A program made the position numbers and the translations under genes. The notes beneath the pieces are model-generated. The model did not search any database. It was not told the origin of the DNA and was given only the letters and a program-made list of their open reading frames with translations. From assembly GCA_003427395.1 (NCBI GenBank), contig BFEA01000004.1, positions 8,612,993-8,676,992 of the forward strand: a DNA stretch of 64,000 nt, given 5' to 3'. Positions 10,457 to 22,303 of this stretch are shown here, piece after piece (the first letter of the stretch is position 1; every line of letters starts with the position of its first letter). The stretch is from Chara braunii. Taxonomy: Eukaryota > Streptophyta > Charophyceae > Charales > Characeae.

Positions 10457-10739
10457 GTAAGTACTAGGTGCTAAGTGTTCAGCCTGAGGGTTAATTTTAC
10501 ATTTGTAGTTCTATTTCCACAATTGTCCAGTTCTTTTTATGAAAAAGGAAAACAAATACTGATCTCTGAACATTTATCGCTGCACCGTTTTGGCGATAAC
10601 AGGGCACTGATTTTTGAGTCGGTCGAGCTGCAAGTAACAGACCCGTGGACATTGAGGATCACCAAGTTTTCCCAAGAGCTTGACACTGCTCCTAGGTGCA
10701 AATAGTTGCCACTATCTTAGCTGAGAACCCCCAACCAAT

Positions 10740-12600
10740 GATTAGAAGTGTACCAAACTACTGGAAGGACCTGCTGAAGGAAGAGCTTACTTGGAAAGCT
10801 GGGCAGTGAGGCGTCCTGACACAGGAAACTCCCCCACAAAATGCCTACATATTCCCCCGCAGACAAATCGTTACAGGCCATCACGCGGTTTTCATATCCT
10901 TTCCACTCATCTACGATAGAAAAGGGACTATTAAACCACCAGTACTTCCCAAAATCGCAGCTCATATACGGCCGCGACTTTCGGGATGAATGGGCCTGGG
11001 GCGCTATTACAAATTCAGTCAAGTGGAAATGTCGCCGTTTTTTCATTTGGCTGGCCGTATGCAAGACGTGACTTGCGGAAATACTGGTGGTTTAAACTAT
11101 TTCCAGTATCACGAATCTCGACCTAAGGGGTCGGGGATAGTCTTGGTGGCGAGAAGAGGTCAGCTATGGATGATGTTCGTCGGGTCAGTACTGTCCTCGA
11201 GTAGTAATGTCCCGGTATAAGGAGGGCTAGGAGTTGCTCTACGATTAGGAAGCTGGAATTGCTGATATAGCATAGTATTCAATTTTTTAGCTCTTCATCA
11301 AAAAAGATTCTTAGCCGAAGCCGGGTAATGGCCCCGGCACCTCATATGTTCTGTAAGAATTCATGTGGGACGCTGGACCCGGTTTCCAGCAGTGCTACTC
11401 CCCACGAATAGATTGGAGCAATTAAAAAAAAAAAAAAAAAAAGCATTAGAAGCCTTCTCTGATGAAGGGTAGTGAGAGTTACGGGCATGTACTAGCAACG
11501 GATCTTCCAGATAAGTATGCCAATAGAAGACCTCAAATTGCGCCCAACTGAATGGGCATCCCAACCGCGAGCTGGCAGAAACAAGACCCCCATCCCCATA
11601 AATGAGTGTTCCATCAAGCTGCCGTCTTCCCCCGAGCACAATCCACCCTCATTTTGACTGTATCGGACCGGGAACGCACCTTGTATACATTCATTTCCAG
11701 GGTGCGCTATGCTCGGGGGAAGATGGTAGTCTAAAGAGTAGTAAAGACTATTCCTAAAGAAGAAGTATTCTTTCCCATCAATCCAACATAGACGAACTGA
11801 GGCTCGGCGATCGAATTCCATCCAAATAACGAATAAGTACCATGGAAAAGATTTAAGTGTTGAGACCAAATAATAGCATATGTCACCCTGCCCTATTAGA
11901 TCGATTGGTGCCAGCATCTGCCATCAGGAGCCCCGAGCGGTTGCTGGTCCAGCACAATATCATCAAAAGGTAGGTGATCTAGGTAGGATCTAGAAGGAAA
12001 TGATGTGCCTCGGCTAGCTCAGTTGATTGAGCACGAAAGTGGTATTCATGAGGTCGTGGGTTCGCTCCCCACGCCGGCCATTCAATCCCCCACGCACCCC
12101 TGTGACACACTTCGGGTTCACCAGTGGAGTTAATCGGCTTGGGCCTCCTGGCTGGTTGTGGAAGCAGGCAGTCACTTTCCATCTCGTGCCAGGTGTTAGG
12201 AGCCGGGATACTGATCCCCACATAGAATCGAGTTGGAGGCGGGGAATCCAGCCCATAACCCTTAGTGTGTCCATGGTGCGAGGGTCCATCCATACGAGGG
12301 AAATTTGAGAGAAAAAAACATGTACAGCTGTCCCCGATGAGTAGAAGATGGAAAAGTAGCCCTGCCATCCAACGCGGGGCTCAATGTCAGGCGAGGAAAA
12401 ACTGCAGACAACATAGTCAGATGTGTAGTCTGCCCCAAATTCCCCCAATCAAGATCAAGAAGATATCGTCCACTGCCTAACCAACTGCCAAGAAGCCACA
12501 GAGTACTGGGCTAGAGGAAGCTACCTGTGGTCCCATCTCCCGTCCCAGAACAGTCCTTCCGAATCCTCATGTCGATAACACCCCATCTCATCCAAGTACG
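10740..12600 (+). mobile_element. LINE ORF2 remnant (plus strand)
   Basis: Broken frames match the linker and zinc-binding parts of the other LINEs. YWKDLLKEELTWKAGQ, then LTQETPP, aligns with SWKELLKEDFSWKAGEWG of remnant 1. Near 12,418-12,530 a split zf-RVT motif reads CVVCPK and, after a frameshift, EDIVHCLTNCQEATEYW. Stops and shifts are frequent. A tRNA-derived SINE (12,007 onward) interrupts it, and an A18 run at 11,425-11,442 follows a hairpin motif at 11,372, suggesting another small retroposed insertion. Confidence 0.65.
12007..12310 (+). mobile_element. tRNA-derived SINE
   Basis: The head has an internal Pol III A box (TAGCTCAGTTGATTGAG) and a B box (GGGTTCGCTCCCC). The T arm GTGGG-loop-CCCAC is perfect and the D stem is GCTC/GAGC. 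The 3' acceptor GCCGGCC pairs only partly with the 5' side, so this is a decayed tRNA-like head rather than a working tRNA. A non-tRNA body follows to an A-rich stretch near 12,310. Confidence 0.65.
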
Positions 12601-12959
12601 TACGAGAGAGTACTCTGTGGGTAATATGGAAGGAACCGCGCCGTATCACCCCGGATAAGACTCGGGTCGCAAGGGGACAGGTGTGGACAGCAACCGAATG
12701 GATGGTTGAAGCAGAAATCAACTGCAAGTGGCAGCAAAATGAAACTATACATACAGAAAAGCCCAGACGCAGAGCATGGCAGGGAGGCTAAATTCAACTG
12801 TAACTGGTTATAGCTAGTGGCCAAAAGGCAGCACTCGATGGAATGCGGCTCACGTAGTCAGACTAGCATAGCTCAGAGAGGATGAATCACCAGCAGACCC
12901 AGCATGGGAGGGAGGAACAGGACTCTATCTGGGCGTGAAAAAGTGTCGAGAATTCTTGG

Positions 12960-14064
12960 GTCAATGGGCACGGCAATTCAAGACTTGGAATTCAATCCGG
13001 CCGAATGGGACTAAGTATCCTGACCCCATAATTAAGAGTTAAAAAACAAATGGCTAAAGCTAATTGGTCAGGATGCCAGTCAGATATAACAAATACCATG
13101 GAAAAAGGTCAAAACAATCCGGCCTATCAAAATCAGAAGCGTCCGATGACTCATCTCCTACATGGCTCTACCAGTCTACCAATGGTTCCCATATCAGAAG
13201 AAGGAAGACCGATCATAGCAACTCAAGACTTATGCGTGATACGTTCGGACAATGAACCAGAAGACATGATACACTGCTTAGTATGTTGTATAGAGGAGAC
13301 GGGAGTACTGTGCTACGCCATCCGACCTTCGGGACTCTCTTTTCTCTACCCCCTTCCCTGAACACCCCATCCAGCTCGTCCTATGGACTAACATCCCGGC
13401 TCACTTCCTGAAGACGGAGAGGATCTGGTTCGGTATCATCAGAAAGGTGACACTTTGGTCTACATGCAAGGAAAGGTCACAGGTGATGCAGAACTCTTGA
13501 AGGCCTCTCCACTCCAAGAGAGGGTATTTGCGCCGCGACAAGGTCATTGATTCTATGCTAGTGGCAGGAAACAAAGCACTCTATGCCGGACGACTTCGAC
13601 CTGCAGCAGAAAATCAAAGCTAAATTTACAAGGGTAACGGCTGGTGGGAGGAAAGGTAGTCGACATAAAGGACTCCTGCATACGGTGGAAAAGCTGGCAC
13701 AATTCAGAAGCGGGGTTTAGAAGGCAGAAGTCCCAGCCAACAGACTGGCAGGACCCAATACAGGCTACATAAACTCTATGGCAAAGAAGCGATCAATTTG
13801 CAAGTTCAGGGCTTTCGGCTTCTTTACCTCTTATCCCTTTTCTGTTTTCAAGTTATATGACAGGTTTGGGTGAGAGGAAAGGCACAGGGAAGGCAAGCTG
13901 ACACTCAATCCTCCAGATATCTGGAGCAGTCAACGCTGATCAGGGGTCCTTCGGCCAAACGGAAGGAAAAGTGAGGGTGGTATTTCTGACTTGCCGGTGG
14001 AATAGGAACCGGACTGTTGCTCCCCAGACTGGATATGGAGCCAGGGCCATAAGGACCTGTTTTA

Positions 14065-14097
<33 letters not shown>
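12960..14097 (+). mobile_element. LINE 3' end with poly-A (plus strand)
   Basis: Shifted frames contain KIRSVR and ALPVYQWFPYQKKEDRS, matching the zf-RVT segment of the family, then DNEPEDMIHCLVCC near 13,250. The 3' UTR has the shared AAGCTGACACTCAATCC, CCGGTGGAATAGGAACCGG and GCCAGGGCCATAAGG landmarks and ends in a long A run (about 14,070-14,097). Confidence 0.75.
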
Positions 14098-14101
<4 letters not shown>

Positions 14102-14107
14102 CTTAGT

Positions 14108-14180
14108 TAGCCTGGTAGCTCAGTGGTTAGAGCTCTGTGACCCCTCCTGTATCCGGGTCGTCCTCGATGTCCCTGTTGTA
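14108..14180 (+). other. tRNA-like sequence (A box good, B box decayed)
   Basis: GCCTGGTAGCTCAGTGGTTA then GAGC is a tRNA D-arm/A-box sequence directly downstream of the LINE poly-A. The following T-arm region (CCGGGTCGTCC) lacks the TTC of a functional B box. Likely a SINE head. Confidence 0.5.
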
Positions 14181-14559
14181 GCGCCTGGGGGGAAGTGTCT
14201 ACGACCCCAAGGAAGGTGCGGGTTGGTGTAGGTCTAGGTCTAGATAGAGAGGTCCGGGCCGCACTGCTGTAGGGATCGACTTGCGATAAGATTAGGATAT
14301 AAGAGGTCACAAATGACACCCCCTGGAGGAAGACTGTCCTTGGGGTTGCCGCAAGCCATCCGATCCCCTCACTGGTTGAGTACAACGACAGACACCTCGG
14401 GACGCCTAGCATATACCCTCTACCTCGATATGGACCTTTTAAAAAAAAGAAAAGTTGCAAATACATAATTTACAAGACCCAACTCACATGAAGGGCCATA
14501 TCACGACTAGCAAAATGGATGAAGAACAGAGGCAACTTCGTGTGTGCTTACAACTTGCA

Positions 14560-15628
14560 TCCTCCCTTTTCTCTTTTCATCCTTCCCTTCCTCTCTTCCC
14601 TTCTATTCTCTCCTTTCTCCCTCCATCGTTCCCTACCTTCCTAACGTTCATCACTGCCTTTTCTTCTTTCTTCCCTTTGGTTCCTCTTGCTCCTCTCCCT
14701 TCTTTCCCTCCCCTCCTCCAGTTGTCTGTCCTTCCCTCCCTTTCTTCCATCTCATGTGAAATTAATCCCTTAGGATCAACTACCTTCCTTTTCTTGATTT
14801 TGTACTTGGATTCCTCCCTGCCTCACCTCCTCCCCTCCTCCATATCTTCCCTCCCTTCCTTTCCTTTCCTTCTTTCTCTTAAACCACCACTACCTTTCCC
14901 AGGCAACATCGAGGATCAAAAGTGTAACATTCCATATTCTTCAGATGAACAGTGCCACCACATCACAATGGCTGGCGGCACCAGCCGGAAAAAAAAAAAA
15001 AAAAAAAAGCGCGGGCGGTTCGGCAAAGCTTGTCACACAGTTCGTTTCCACCTCGGCAAAAACGAGGCCCTCTCCCTTCCTTCCCCCCCTCCTCTCCCTT
15101 CCTTTCCTTTACTCCATCCCATTCCTCAAACCGTCCCCCAACTCCTTTAGCCCCTTCTACTTTCCTTTCCCTTCCTTTCCCTCTTCCTCCTGTTACATCC
15201 CTTCCCTCTCCTCAACTCCCCTCCCCTTTCCTCCGTTCCCTCTCACTGCTCACTCCCTTCCCTCATCTTTTGTAAGTAATCATCTGTGATGATGCCAGCC
15301 TTTCGACTACAAGTGTTCAACTGTGTTGCGTTGTGCCTGCTGTGTTCGTGAGTTGGTCAGTCTGTTGTTGAAAGTCCACTTCCTCCCTTCTCCTCTCCAT
15401 TCCTATCCATCTTTCCTCCCGTCACTCCCTCTTTCCTTCCCCTCCCCCTGCCTACAACTTCTCTCCTCGTCCTCCCTTCACTCCCTCTTTCCCTCCCCTC
15501 CCCATGCCTACCACTTCTCCACTGGTCCTCCCTTCACTTTGTCTTTCCCTCCCCTCCCCCTACCCATCACTTCTCTCCTGATCCTCCCTTCACTCCCTCT
15601 TCCCCTCACCTCCCCCTGCCTACCACTT
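14560..15628. repeat. Polypyrimidine block with 56-bp minisatellite
   Basis: About 1 kb of C/T-rich plus strand. From about 15,393 to 15,628 a 56-bp unit repeats (unit starts at 15,449, 15,505, 15,561, 15,617), with CCTCCCTTCACTCCCTCTTT as its core. Long open frames here are composition artefacts. Confidence 0.8.
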
Positions 15629-15766
15629 CTGTTATGAACATGATTGTCCGTTGAAATTTTGTCAACGCTTACTCACAGGAACTCCCGTGCATGCCCATAC
15701 ATGCACAGAAGGAAGGGGAGAGGTAGTGGAGTGTCACACCGCCCAACAGAAGAAACGCAGCGGAAG

Positions 15767-17032
15767 TGTTGCATATCGTAAAGGTGCAGACCAGAACAAG
15801 AACCGACCTCTCTCACAAAGTACAAGATAGCGTAGCGGAAGACTTAGATACCAATGATCCGAAAAATCAATGTTGCAATGCAGCCCCAAACATACATCGG
15901 ATTACATCCTCATCATTCCATGGTGTGAAGGGGCCTGGCCCTCACACAGGAAGAATGCGCCAGTCCCCAACCATACACAGACGAAGAAGAGGGGGATTGG
16001 ACGAAGAAGAGGGGAAGATGGGAATGTCGTCAACACCAAGTCTTCGGCACAGGCCCCAAATAATCCCTCGTCAAATGTCTGAATCCCAATGTCGAGTCTG
16101 GATCCAATGTCGTCAAGTCCCAAAGTCACAACTCTCTCTCTCTCTTGTAGTCTGCAGATACTGAGAAGTCAGGTAGCGAGAGGGTGAAGAAGAGATGGTG
16201 GACTTAGAAGAGGACGAAGAAGAACTCTCTCTCTCTCTCTCAGTCTGGTACTAACCTGTGAAGTTGGCGCCTTGATGCAGGTGCCTCGAAGATGAAGCTG
16301 GAGCTATGGCGCCACAGGTAAGTCTCCCTGGCCTCCGCCAGCCATCTCTCTCTCCAACACTACTCTACTCCTACCAGCGCCCAGCGTTGAAGACTACCAC
16401 TCCAGCTACTAGCGCCCAGCGCTGAAGACTACTGCTAGCACTAAAGCTACTCCTGCAACGCTCCTCCAGAGTGCTGCTGCCGAATCCTGAAGACTACTCA
16501 CTGCCTTCTGCCTGGGAAGTTCCTAGGAACTACCTCGTGACTATCTGACTGCCTGCAGCCTGCAGGGCGGGCTAGTCTTATTTAGTGTTGGCCCGTCCAG
16601 GAGGCTGCTCTTGCCAATGCCAAAACGTGCCAGACCCTGGTGTTGAAGTTTAAACAAAGGTTGTCTTGAAAACAGGCCAAAAATGGCCTGTGCTAAAAAC
16701 CCTGGTCTGGTGCCTAAGTTTCAGGGCAGGTCGACTTTATGAGGGCCTGAAACGGAGGGCCATTTTCAGGGCCTCATAAAGTCGACCTGCCCTGAAACTT
16801 AGGCACCAGACCAGGGTTTTTAGCACAGCCTGAAAATGGCCCTCCGTTTCAGGCTGAAAAGACTCGGGGCCTGGAAGACCCTCATTTTCAGGCTTTCAGG
16901 TTGAAACGACACAGGGCCTGTAAGCCCTTGTTTTCAGGCTTTCAGGCTGAAAACGACACAACGCCTGTAGGGCCCTTACTTTCCTTGTTTGGTCGGGCCT
17001 TGCAGGCCCGTGTGGATGCGCAGTATGCCACA
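15767..17032 (-). repeat. 3' LTR, non-autonomous element (1266 bp)
   Basis: Near-identical to 19,424-20,569 but about 120 bp longer because of an inverted self-insertion at about 16,688-16,854. It also has a duplicated GGGGATTGGACGAAGAAGA near 15,991. Confidence 0.9.
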
Positions 17033-17826
17033 CCCCCCCCTCCTTGAAAGACCGAGCTTACCTGCGAGGGCGAAGTTGCCTGTCGGAGGGAGGGACCAAA
17101 GTCCGGGTGAGAGGGGCAGGTTTGCGAAGCTTCCTTAGATGGTCTTCGTCGCTCGTAGTCGGTGTAGATCAGCGGTGCAGATGCTTGCAAATCGGCGAAC
17201 TTGGTGTCCAAAATGTCGAAGGACACGTCCTCGCTTACATGCGGGGCGAAGTACACGAGGACAGGGTCAATGCACCGGTCGATTGACTTGTGCGCGTGAC
17301 TGTCAGCCAACGTGACTTGTGTGGGTTGCGACTTCCTCCGAACGCGTGGCCCCAAGCCACTGCGTACCAGAAAATTGTGGCCCATATAGTTGTGAGTGCT
17401 TCCGCAATTGATCAAAGCGATGTAGGTCGCCTCTCCGAACTGAATGCGTATGTACAACAATGGCGCGTCGATGTCGTTGTACCGTTGTGTCTTGAACTCA
17501 CGGTCGATCTCCGCAATGTAGTCGTGAAGGTCGACAACCTCTACTCCGGCGTCCATCAACGGAGCTGGTACTGTAGTGTGCAAGCAATCCCGCAATTGTG
17601 CCTTGAGCACGTTGCAATGCGGTTTCGACAATCGACCGGTCGGGGGAACGGGCATCCATTGGAAGTCGGCGAACATCAATGGGTCGAGCTCCTCAAGTCT
17701 TGACAATGACGCCGAATCCCCGACGATAGATGGCGACGAAGCTGCCGAATCGGTTGCCGATGGTGGTGAAACCGTGCATGCAGTGGATTGTTGCACGTGG
17801 AGTGGTTGGTCCAACGGTGGGACCAA
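17020..17826 (-). pseudogene. Ty3-type retropepsin fragment, non-autonomous element
   Basis: The frame carries a linker, DSASLSRLEELDPLMFADF, homologous to SARVFNIEDLDPLTPEDF of the element at 63 kb. It is followed by the protease domain APLLYIRIQFGEATYIAL, INCGSTHNYMGHNF and LGPRVRRKSQPTQVTLADS. The catalytic D-[ST]-G triad is changed to N-C-G, which should abolish aspartic protease activity. Downstream sequence is scrambled and RT is missing. The frame runs up to the polypurine tract. Confidence 0.75.
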
Positions 17827-17941
17827 GTGGACAGCGTAATCCTCTTAAGATTACCGAGGACTTGCGACATACGCCTCCTCCCCAGATGTGTAGGAGGCCG
17901 CTAGCAAGGCGACCGAATCTGGCGGAGTGAGAGGTGGAGTC

Positions 17942-18592
17942 GCCTCACCTCCCGTGCAGCTCAGTTTCCCGAGCTGTGGTACTGGCCGTCCATTTCCGGC
18001 CGGCGATGCGGTTTTTGCCTTCCCTTTTCCCGGGAGTTGTTGTTGCTTCGCGGCTGGACGGAGGCCACCTGATCTCCCTCACGTGATGCTTGGGTGGCTG
18101 CCGGGTCTTCCACAATGGTGTCCGGTTGGACTGCGGCGACATGCTGCAAATGCGGACCAAATTTTCCCTTCTCCACATGGGCTGGCTGCCACGCTGTCTT
18201 CTCGTGTGCAGCAGCCCAGTTGGTCTTGATGATCTCTTGGATGGTTCGAAATGCCGAAACTTGAGCTTTTCGATGCTGGCAGCTTCATGCCGCTGTAGCA
18301 AATCCTGGGCCTCCTTTCGGCGTGCCTGGGTATCTGCGTCTGCTTTGGCCTGAAGCTGCTGCTTTTCTGCCTCTGCTTCAGCTTGTAGGCAGGCAGCCTC
18401 GGCTGCCGCCTGACGTTGTTCCTCAGCCTCGATCAGTGCGAGTTGAGCCTGGAACCGCTGTCGGTACTCGGCAATGGACTCATTGGCCAGTTGGCCTGGC
18501 ATGCCCAGAACTGAGACCGTCATGGTGGCGGGGCACTGCTGACGTGGCTCTGTTGCTGATGTGGCACTGTTGCTGACGTGGCACTGTACCAA
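17942..18592 (-). CDS. gag-like protein of the non-autonomous element
   Basis: An open frame of about 215 codons starting a few hundred bases inside the 5' LTR. It contains GQLANESIAEYRQRFQAQL and a long Ala/Glu/Gln-rich helix (EEQRQAAAEAACLQAEAEAE then KQQLQAKADADTQ), as in plant Ty3 gag coiled coils. No CCHC knuckle is seen. The last third, basic and low in structure, may be out of the original frame. The repeated TGACGTGGC motif (18,539-18,588) overlaps the start. Confidence 0.6.
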
Positions 18593-18929
18593 ACTAGGGA
18601 TGCAGGCAAAGGGTTGGGTGGGAGGGGAAACTCAGGTAGGTAACCAACCAAGCTATACTTTCCTCCCGGTCCTAATCAACAGAATAAAATAAAATAAAAA
18701 AATAAAAGAAGAGGATCACCCCCCCCCTTTTTTTTTTTTTTGTATATCTGTCGATTTGTTATGAGTGAGGCATGTCAGAGGAGTACTATGAGCGAGATCT
18801 AGGCCAGGTCCCACAAAGTTCCGGCTTTCACAAAAATGCGATCTTGAAAAAAAACTTTGTGCAAAATAGAGTAGAGATGCGATTTTCAGAAAAGAACTAA
18901 ATCCAGTTTCTGAGAATATGACAACCTCC

Positions 18930-19290
18930 TAATATGCCTAAAAACGAAATGCTGATAGGCTTCGCAAGATTTCCGTTTTCGAAAAAAAATTTGCGAGATA
19001 GAATGGAGATTCAATTTTCAGAAAAGAATAAATCCGGTTTCCGAGAATATGACCACCTCTATCGTTATCCTACTATGCCTAGAAAACGAAATGCTAACAT
19101 CAGAAATTTTCGGCTATGTATGCGAATATCAGAAATTTCGGATGCTAATATCAGAGAAACGAAATGCTACTTTCAGAAATTTTCAGATATTTGTTGCGGG
19201 AAAAGTTGAAAACGAAATGCTAATATCAGAAATTTTCAGATAAAACGAAATGCTATTATCAGGAATTTTCAGATATTTGTCGCGAGAAAG
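18930..19290. repeat. Diverged short tandem repeats in the 5' leader
   Basis: The motif AACGAAATGCTAATATCAGA with AATTTTCAGATATTTGT recurs about six times with changes between the gag frame and the PBS. Confidence 0.7.
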
Positions 19291-19409
19291 AAAGAAAAGA
19301 AAAAAAAATTCAGAGATTTGACGAAGTCCTACTTGATTTACTAATAAACAATCAATAGATCAAGCAAGCTGGCTACTTGATTGAGCGGGTCCTCTGATTG
19401 AGAGGTCCG

Positions 19410-19423
19410 CTCCAATACCAAAC
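19410..19423 (-). other. Primer-binding site, non-autonomous element
   Basis: Minus-strand TTTGGTATTGGAGC lies just inside the 5' LTR. It resembles the plant initiator-Met PBS TGGTATCAGAGC with two changes. Confidence 0.65.
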
Positions 19424-20569
19424 TGTTGCATACTGTAAAGGTGCAGACCAGAATAAGAACCGACCTCTCTCACAAAGTACAAGATAGTGTAGCGGAAGAC
19501 TTAGATACCAATGATCCAAAAAATCAATGTTGCAATGCAGCCCCAAACATACATCCTCATCATTCCATGGTGTGAAGGGGCCTGGCGCTCACACAGGAAG
19601 AATGCGCCAGTCCCCAACCATACACAGACGAAGAAGAGGGGAAGATGGGAATGTCGTCAACACCAAGTCCTCGGTACAGGCCCCAAATAATCCCTCCTCA
19701 AATGTCTGAATCCCAATGTCGAGTCTGGATCCAATGTCGTCAAGTCCCAAAGTCACAACTCTCTCTCTCTTGTAATCCGCAGATACTGAGAAGTCAGGTA
19801 GCGAGAGGGTGAAGAAGAGATGGTGGACTTAGAAGAGGAAGAAGAAGAACTCTCTCTCTATCTCAGTCCGGTACTAACCTGTGAAGTTGGCGCCTTGATG
19901 CAGGTACCTCGAAGATGAAGCTGGAGCTATGGCGCCCAAGGTAAGTCTCCCTGGCCTCCGCCAGCCATCTCTCTCTCCAACACTACTCTACTCCTACCAG
20001 CGCCCAGCGCTGAAGACTACCACTACAGCCACTAGCACCCAGCGCTGAAGACTACTGCTAGCACTAAAGCTACTCCTGCAGCGCTCCTCCAGAGTGCTGC
20101 TGCCGAATCCTGAAGACTACTCACTGCCTTCTGCCTGGGAAGTTCCTAGGAACTACCTCGTGACTGTCTGACTGCCTGCAGTCTGCAGGGCGGGCCAGTC
20201 TTATTTAGTGCTGGCCCGTCCAGGAGGCTGCTCTTGCCAATGCCAAGACGTGCCAGACCCTGGTGTTAAAAGTTCAAACAACGGTTGTCTTGAAAACAGG
20301 CCAAAAATGGCCTGTGCTAAAAACCCTGGTCTGGTGCCTAAGTTTCAGGGCAGGTCGACTTTATGAGGGTCTGAAAATGGCCCTCAGTTTCAGGCTGAAA
20401 AGACTCAGGGGCTGGAAGGCCCTCGTTTTCAGGCTTTCAGGCTGAAACGACACAGGGCCTGTAAGCCCTTGTTTTCAGGCTTTCAGGCTGAAAACGACAC
20501 AGGGCCTGTAGGGCCCTTGCTTTCCTTGTTTGGTCAGACCTTGCACCCATGTGGATGCAGTATGCCACA
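19424..20569 (-). repeat. 5' LTR, non-autonomous element (1146 bp)
   Basis: Starts TGTTGCATACTG and ends TATGCCACA on the plus strand. This copy keeps the simple order without the inverted insertion seen in the 3' LTR. Confidence 0.9.
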
Positions 20570-20574
20570 GGAAG

Positions 20575-22295
20575 ACTCAGAAGGGCGAAAAGACAGAATA
20601 CCCAACACAGTGGATTCTCTCCACAGAAGTCCCAACAATCATTCATAGAAGACAACTAAGAGATCACAGCCAGAATTTGAAGAAGAGATTACAACTCAGA
20701 CACAGTATTAAAACTGTTTATTAAACTCAGAGCATCGTTCAACTGAATAATCTCAGAACCCTGTTGTGCTACCCTCAAAAGGGTAGCGCCTCAACTCCAC
20801 ACACTCTGAGCAGCTAAAAATAGCACCAGAACCCCAGGTAACACCCAGTGCCACCCTGACATCCAACTCAGTGGCCTGCACCGGTATGAAACAGGCTCCC
20901 AGAGCCAATCACCGCTCAGATGATGAAGAAGAAGCTCAGCCCCAACTGTCTCTGTTGAAGATGAAGTCCAGACGATGATAATCTCTGAGAAGATGCAGCT
21001 AGGGCTGCATCACTACTGGGACCCTACTCCTGAGGAGGGTCAGCAGTGCACCACGTGCTCCAACGCATCAGACCTCTACTAGCCCAGACCGCTTTGACTC
21101 TCAGAGAGGCAGAGCAGACAGCGTTGACCCCAGTCTGGCTAGCGCTCCGGAGGTCTGGCGATGTCCGCTGTCTCCCACTCATGAATCAGTCACCACGACC
21201 TGATGCTGCGTGCGCAGCAACTTCCACCACAAAGTGTCAACTGCCAAAAGCCCTGGACTGATGCTCTCAACCTATCTATACTCTACCCTAGCCTAGACTC
21301 GACCTAGACCGGACTGACTGACCGACCGGTACCATTTCTGTTTCGGCCCCTTGGGCCTCTTCCTACCCGGCCATAGGCTATAGGACTGTCTATCAGCATA
21401 GGCCCTTAGGGCCTGTCTGTCCTAGGGGTAGCCCGGGTCTGCTATTCGCAGTTAGGGTAGCAGTAGGAAATTTGAGTTAATACTGGGCCTATATTTTCCC
21501 ATATTTACAATTATGTCCCTCACGAATTTTCCTTACAAGTAGGTCTCTCGGTTAGCCCTCAGTCAAACAAAATTATGAATCTGTCCCTACCTATGGGACA
21601 GCCTCGTCAGAGAGAGGCTACAGGCAACCTGGAACCAGCAAGTCATTGCACTTCTCTCCGGAAACTTTGTGGCCATAATTCGATCCCAAAAGAGAACTGA
21701 CATCCACAACAAGATGTCACCCCTTTGCCCCGGTGAGCTCCATTTCCCACTGGGCGATCAAAATGCAATGAACGTCAACAATAAGCGGTTAACAGGGAAC
21801 CCCACTTTTCAGCCCTGGTTAACCCCCTCAACCCTGAAAAGTGCATCGGAGATCATTTTTTAAAGTTTTTTGAACTTTTTCTCTTTTTATCCTTTTGCTC
21901 TGTTTTATTTTTGGTCAAGGTCTGTGTGTGCCAAGTTTGGTGTTTGTTGGGGTCTTGGAGTTGACTGTTTTTGCTAGCCCTGAAAAATCCTGAAAATCCT
22001 GAAAACTGAAATGAGTGAATTTTGCACGAAAACACACTTTTGCCTTGCTGTTTTATAGGTAAGTTTTTTTTGGGTAAGTAGTTAGTATGATCTCCACTCT
22101 ATGAATTGGTGGCAAGTTTGGTTAAAATGACCCTTGGGTTATGTCATGAATGGCCTGACAAGTGGTCTGAAAATTGAGGCCTACATTAACCGTCTCTCGC
22201 TATTCCAGAAGTGACCAGAGAGACCGAATTCCTAAACGTCTCTCTTTCTCTCTTCTGATCTGCCTAATGGTTTCCTCTACCGCTTCCACTTGAGG
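20575..22295. other. Unassigned intron sequence
   Basis: Apart from the possible solo LTR up to 21,650, I see no gene or recognisable element here. No convincing exon of the coiled-coil gene is present. Confidence 0.4.
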
Positions 22296-22303
22296 GTATT
22301 TTA

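Larger units (their letters stand above)
15767..20569 (-). mobile_element. Non-autonomous gag-pro LTR retrotransposon (complete)
   Basis: Two LTRs (15,767-17,032 and 19,424-20,569), both TG...CA, are flanked by a perfect 5-bp duplication, GGAAG (15,762-15,766 and 20,570-20,574). On the minus strand a PBS-like TGGTATTGGAGC follows the right (5') LTR, and a polypurine tract (GGAGGGGGGGG) precedes the left (3') LTR. The inside holds only a gag-like frame and a broken retropepsin. No RT, RNase H or integrase is present, so it must have moved with enzymes from a relative, such as the element at 63 kb. It lies in an intron of the coiled-coil gene, same strand. Confidence 0.88.
15630..21650. mobile_element. 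Possible solo LTR hosting the nested 15.8-20.6 kb element
   Basis: Removing the nested retrotransposon leaves about 1.2 kb that starts TGTTATGAAC, ends GTCATTGCA and is flanked by CTTC on both sides. That fits a solo LTR with a 4-bp duplication, like the ACAG duplication of the chromovirus. No second copy is in the window, so this is tentative. Confidence 0.3.

Noticed and set aside
12007-12079. Functional tRNA gene
   Set aside because: Acceptor stem pairs poorly, anticodon arm unclear, and a SINE-like body follows.
14455-15150. 231-codon plus-strand frame rich in Pro/Ser/Phe/Leu
   Set aside because: Produced by C/T-only composition; no domain pattern.
18930-19290. CRISPR-like array
   Set aside because: Repeats are diverged, unevenly spaced and part of a retrotransposon leader in a eukaryotic genome.
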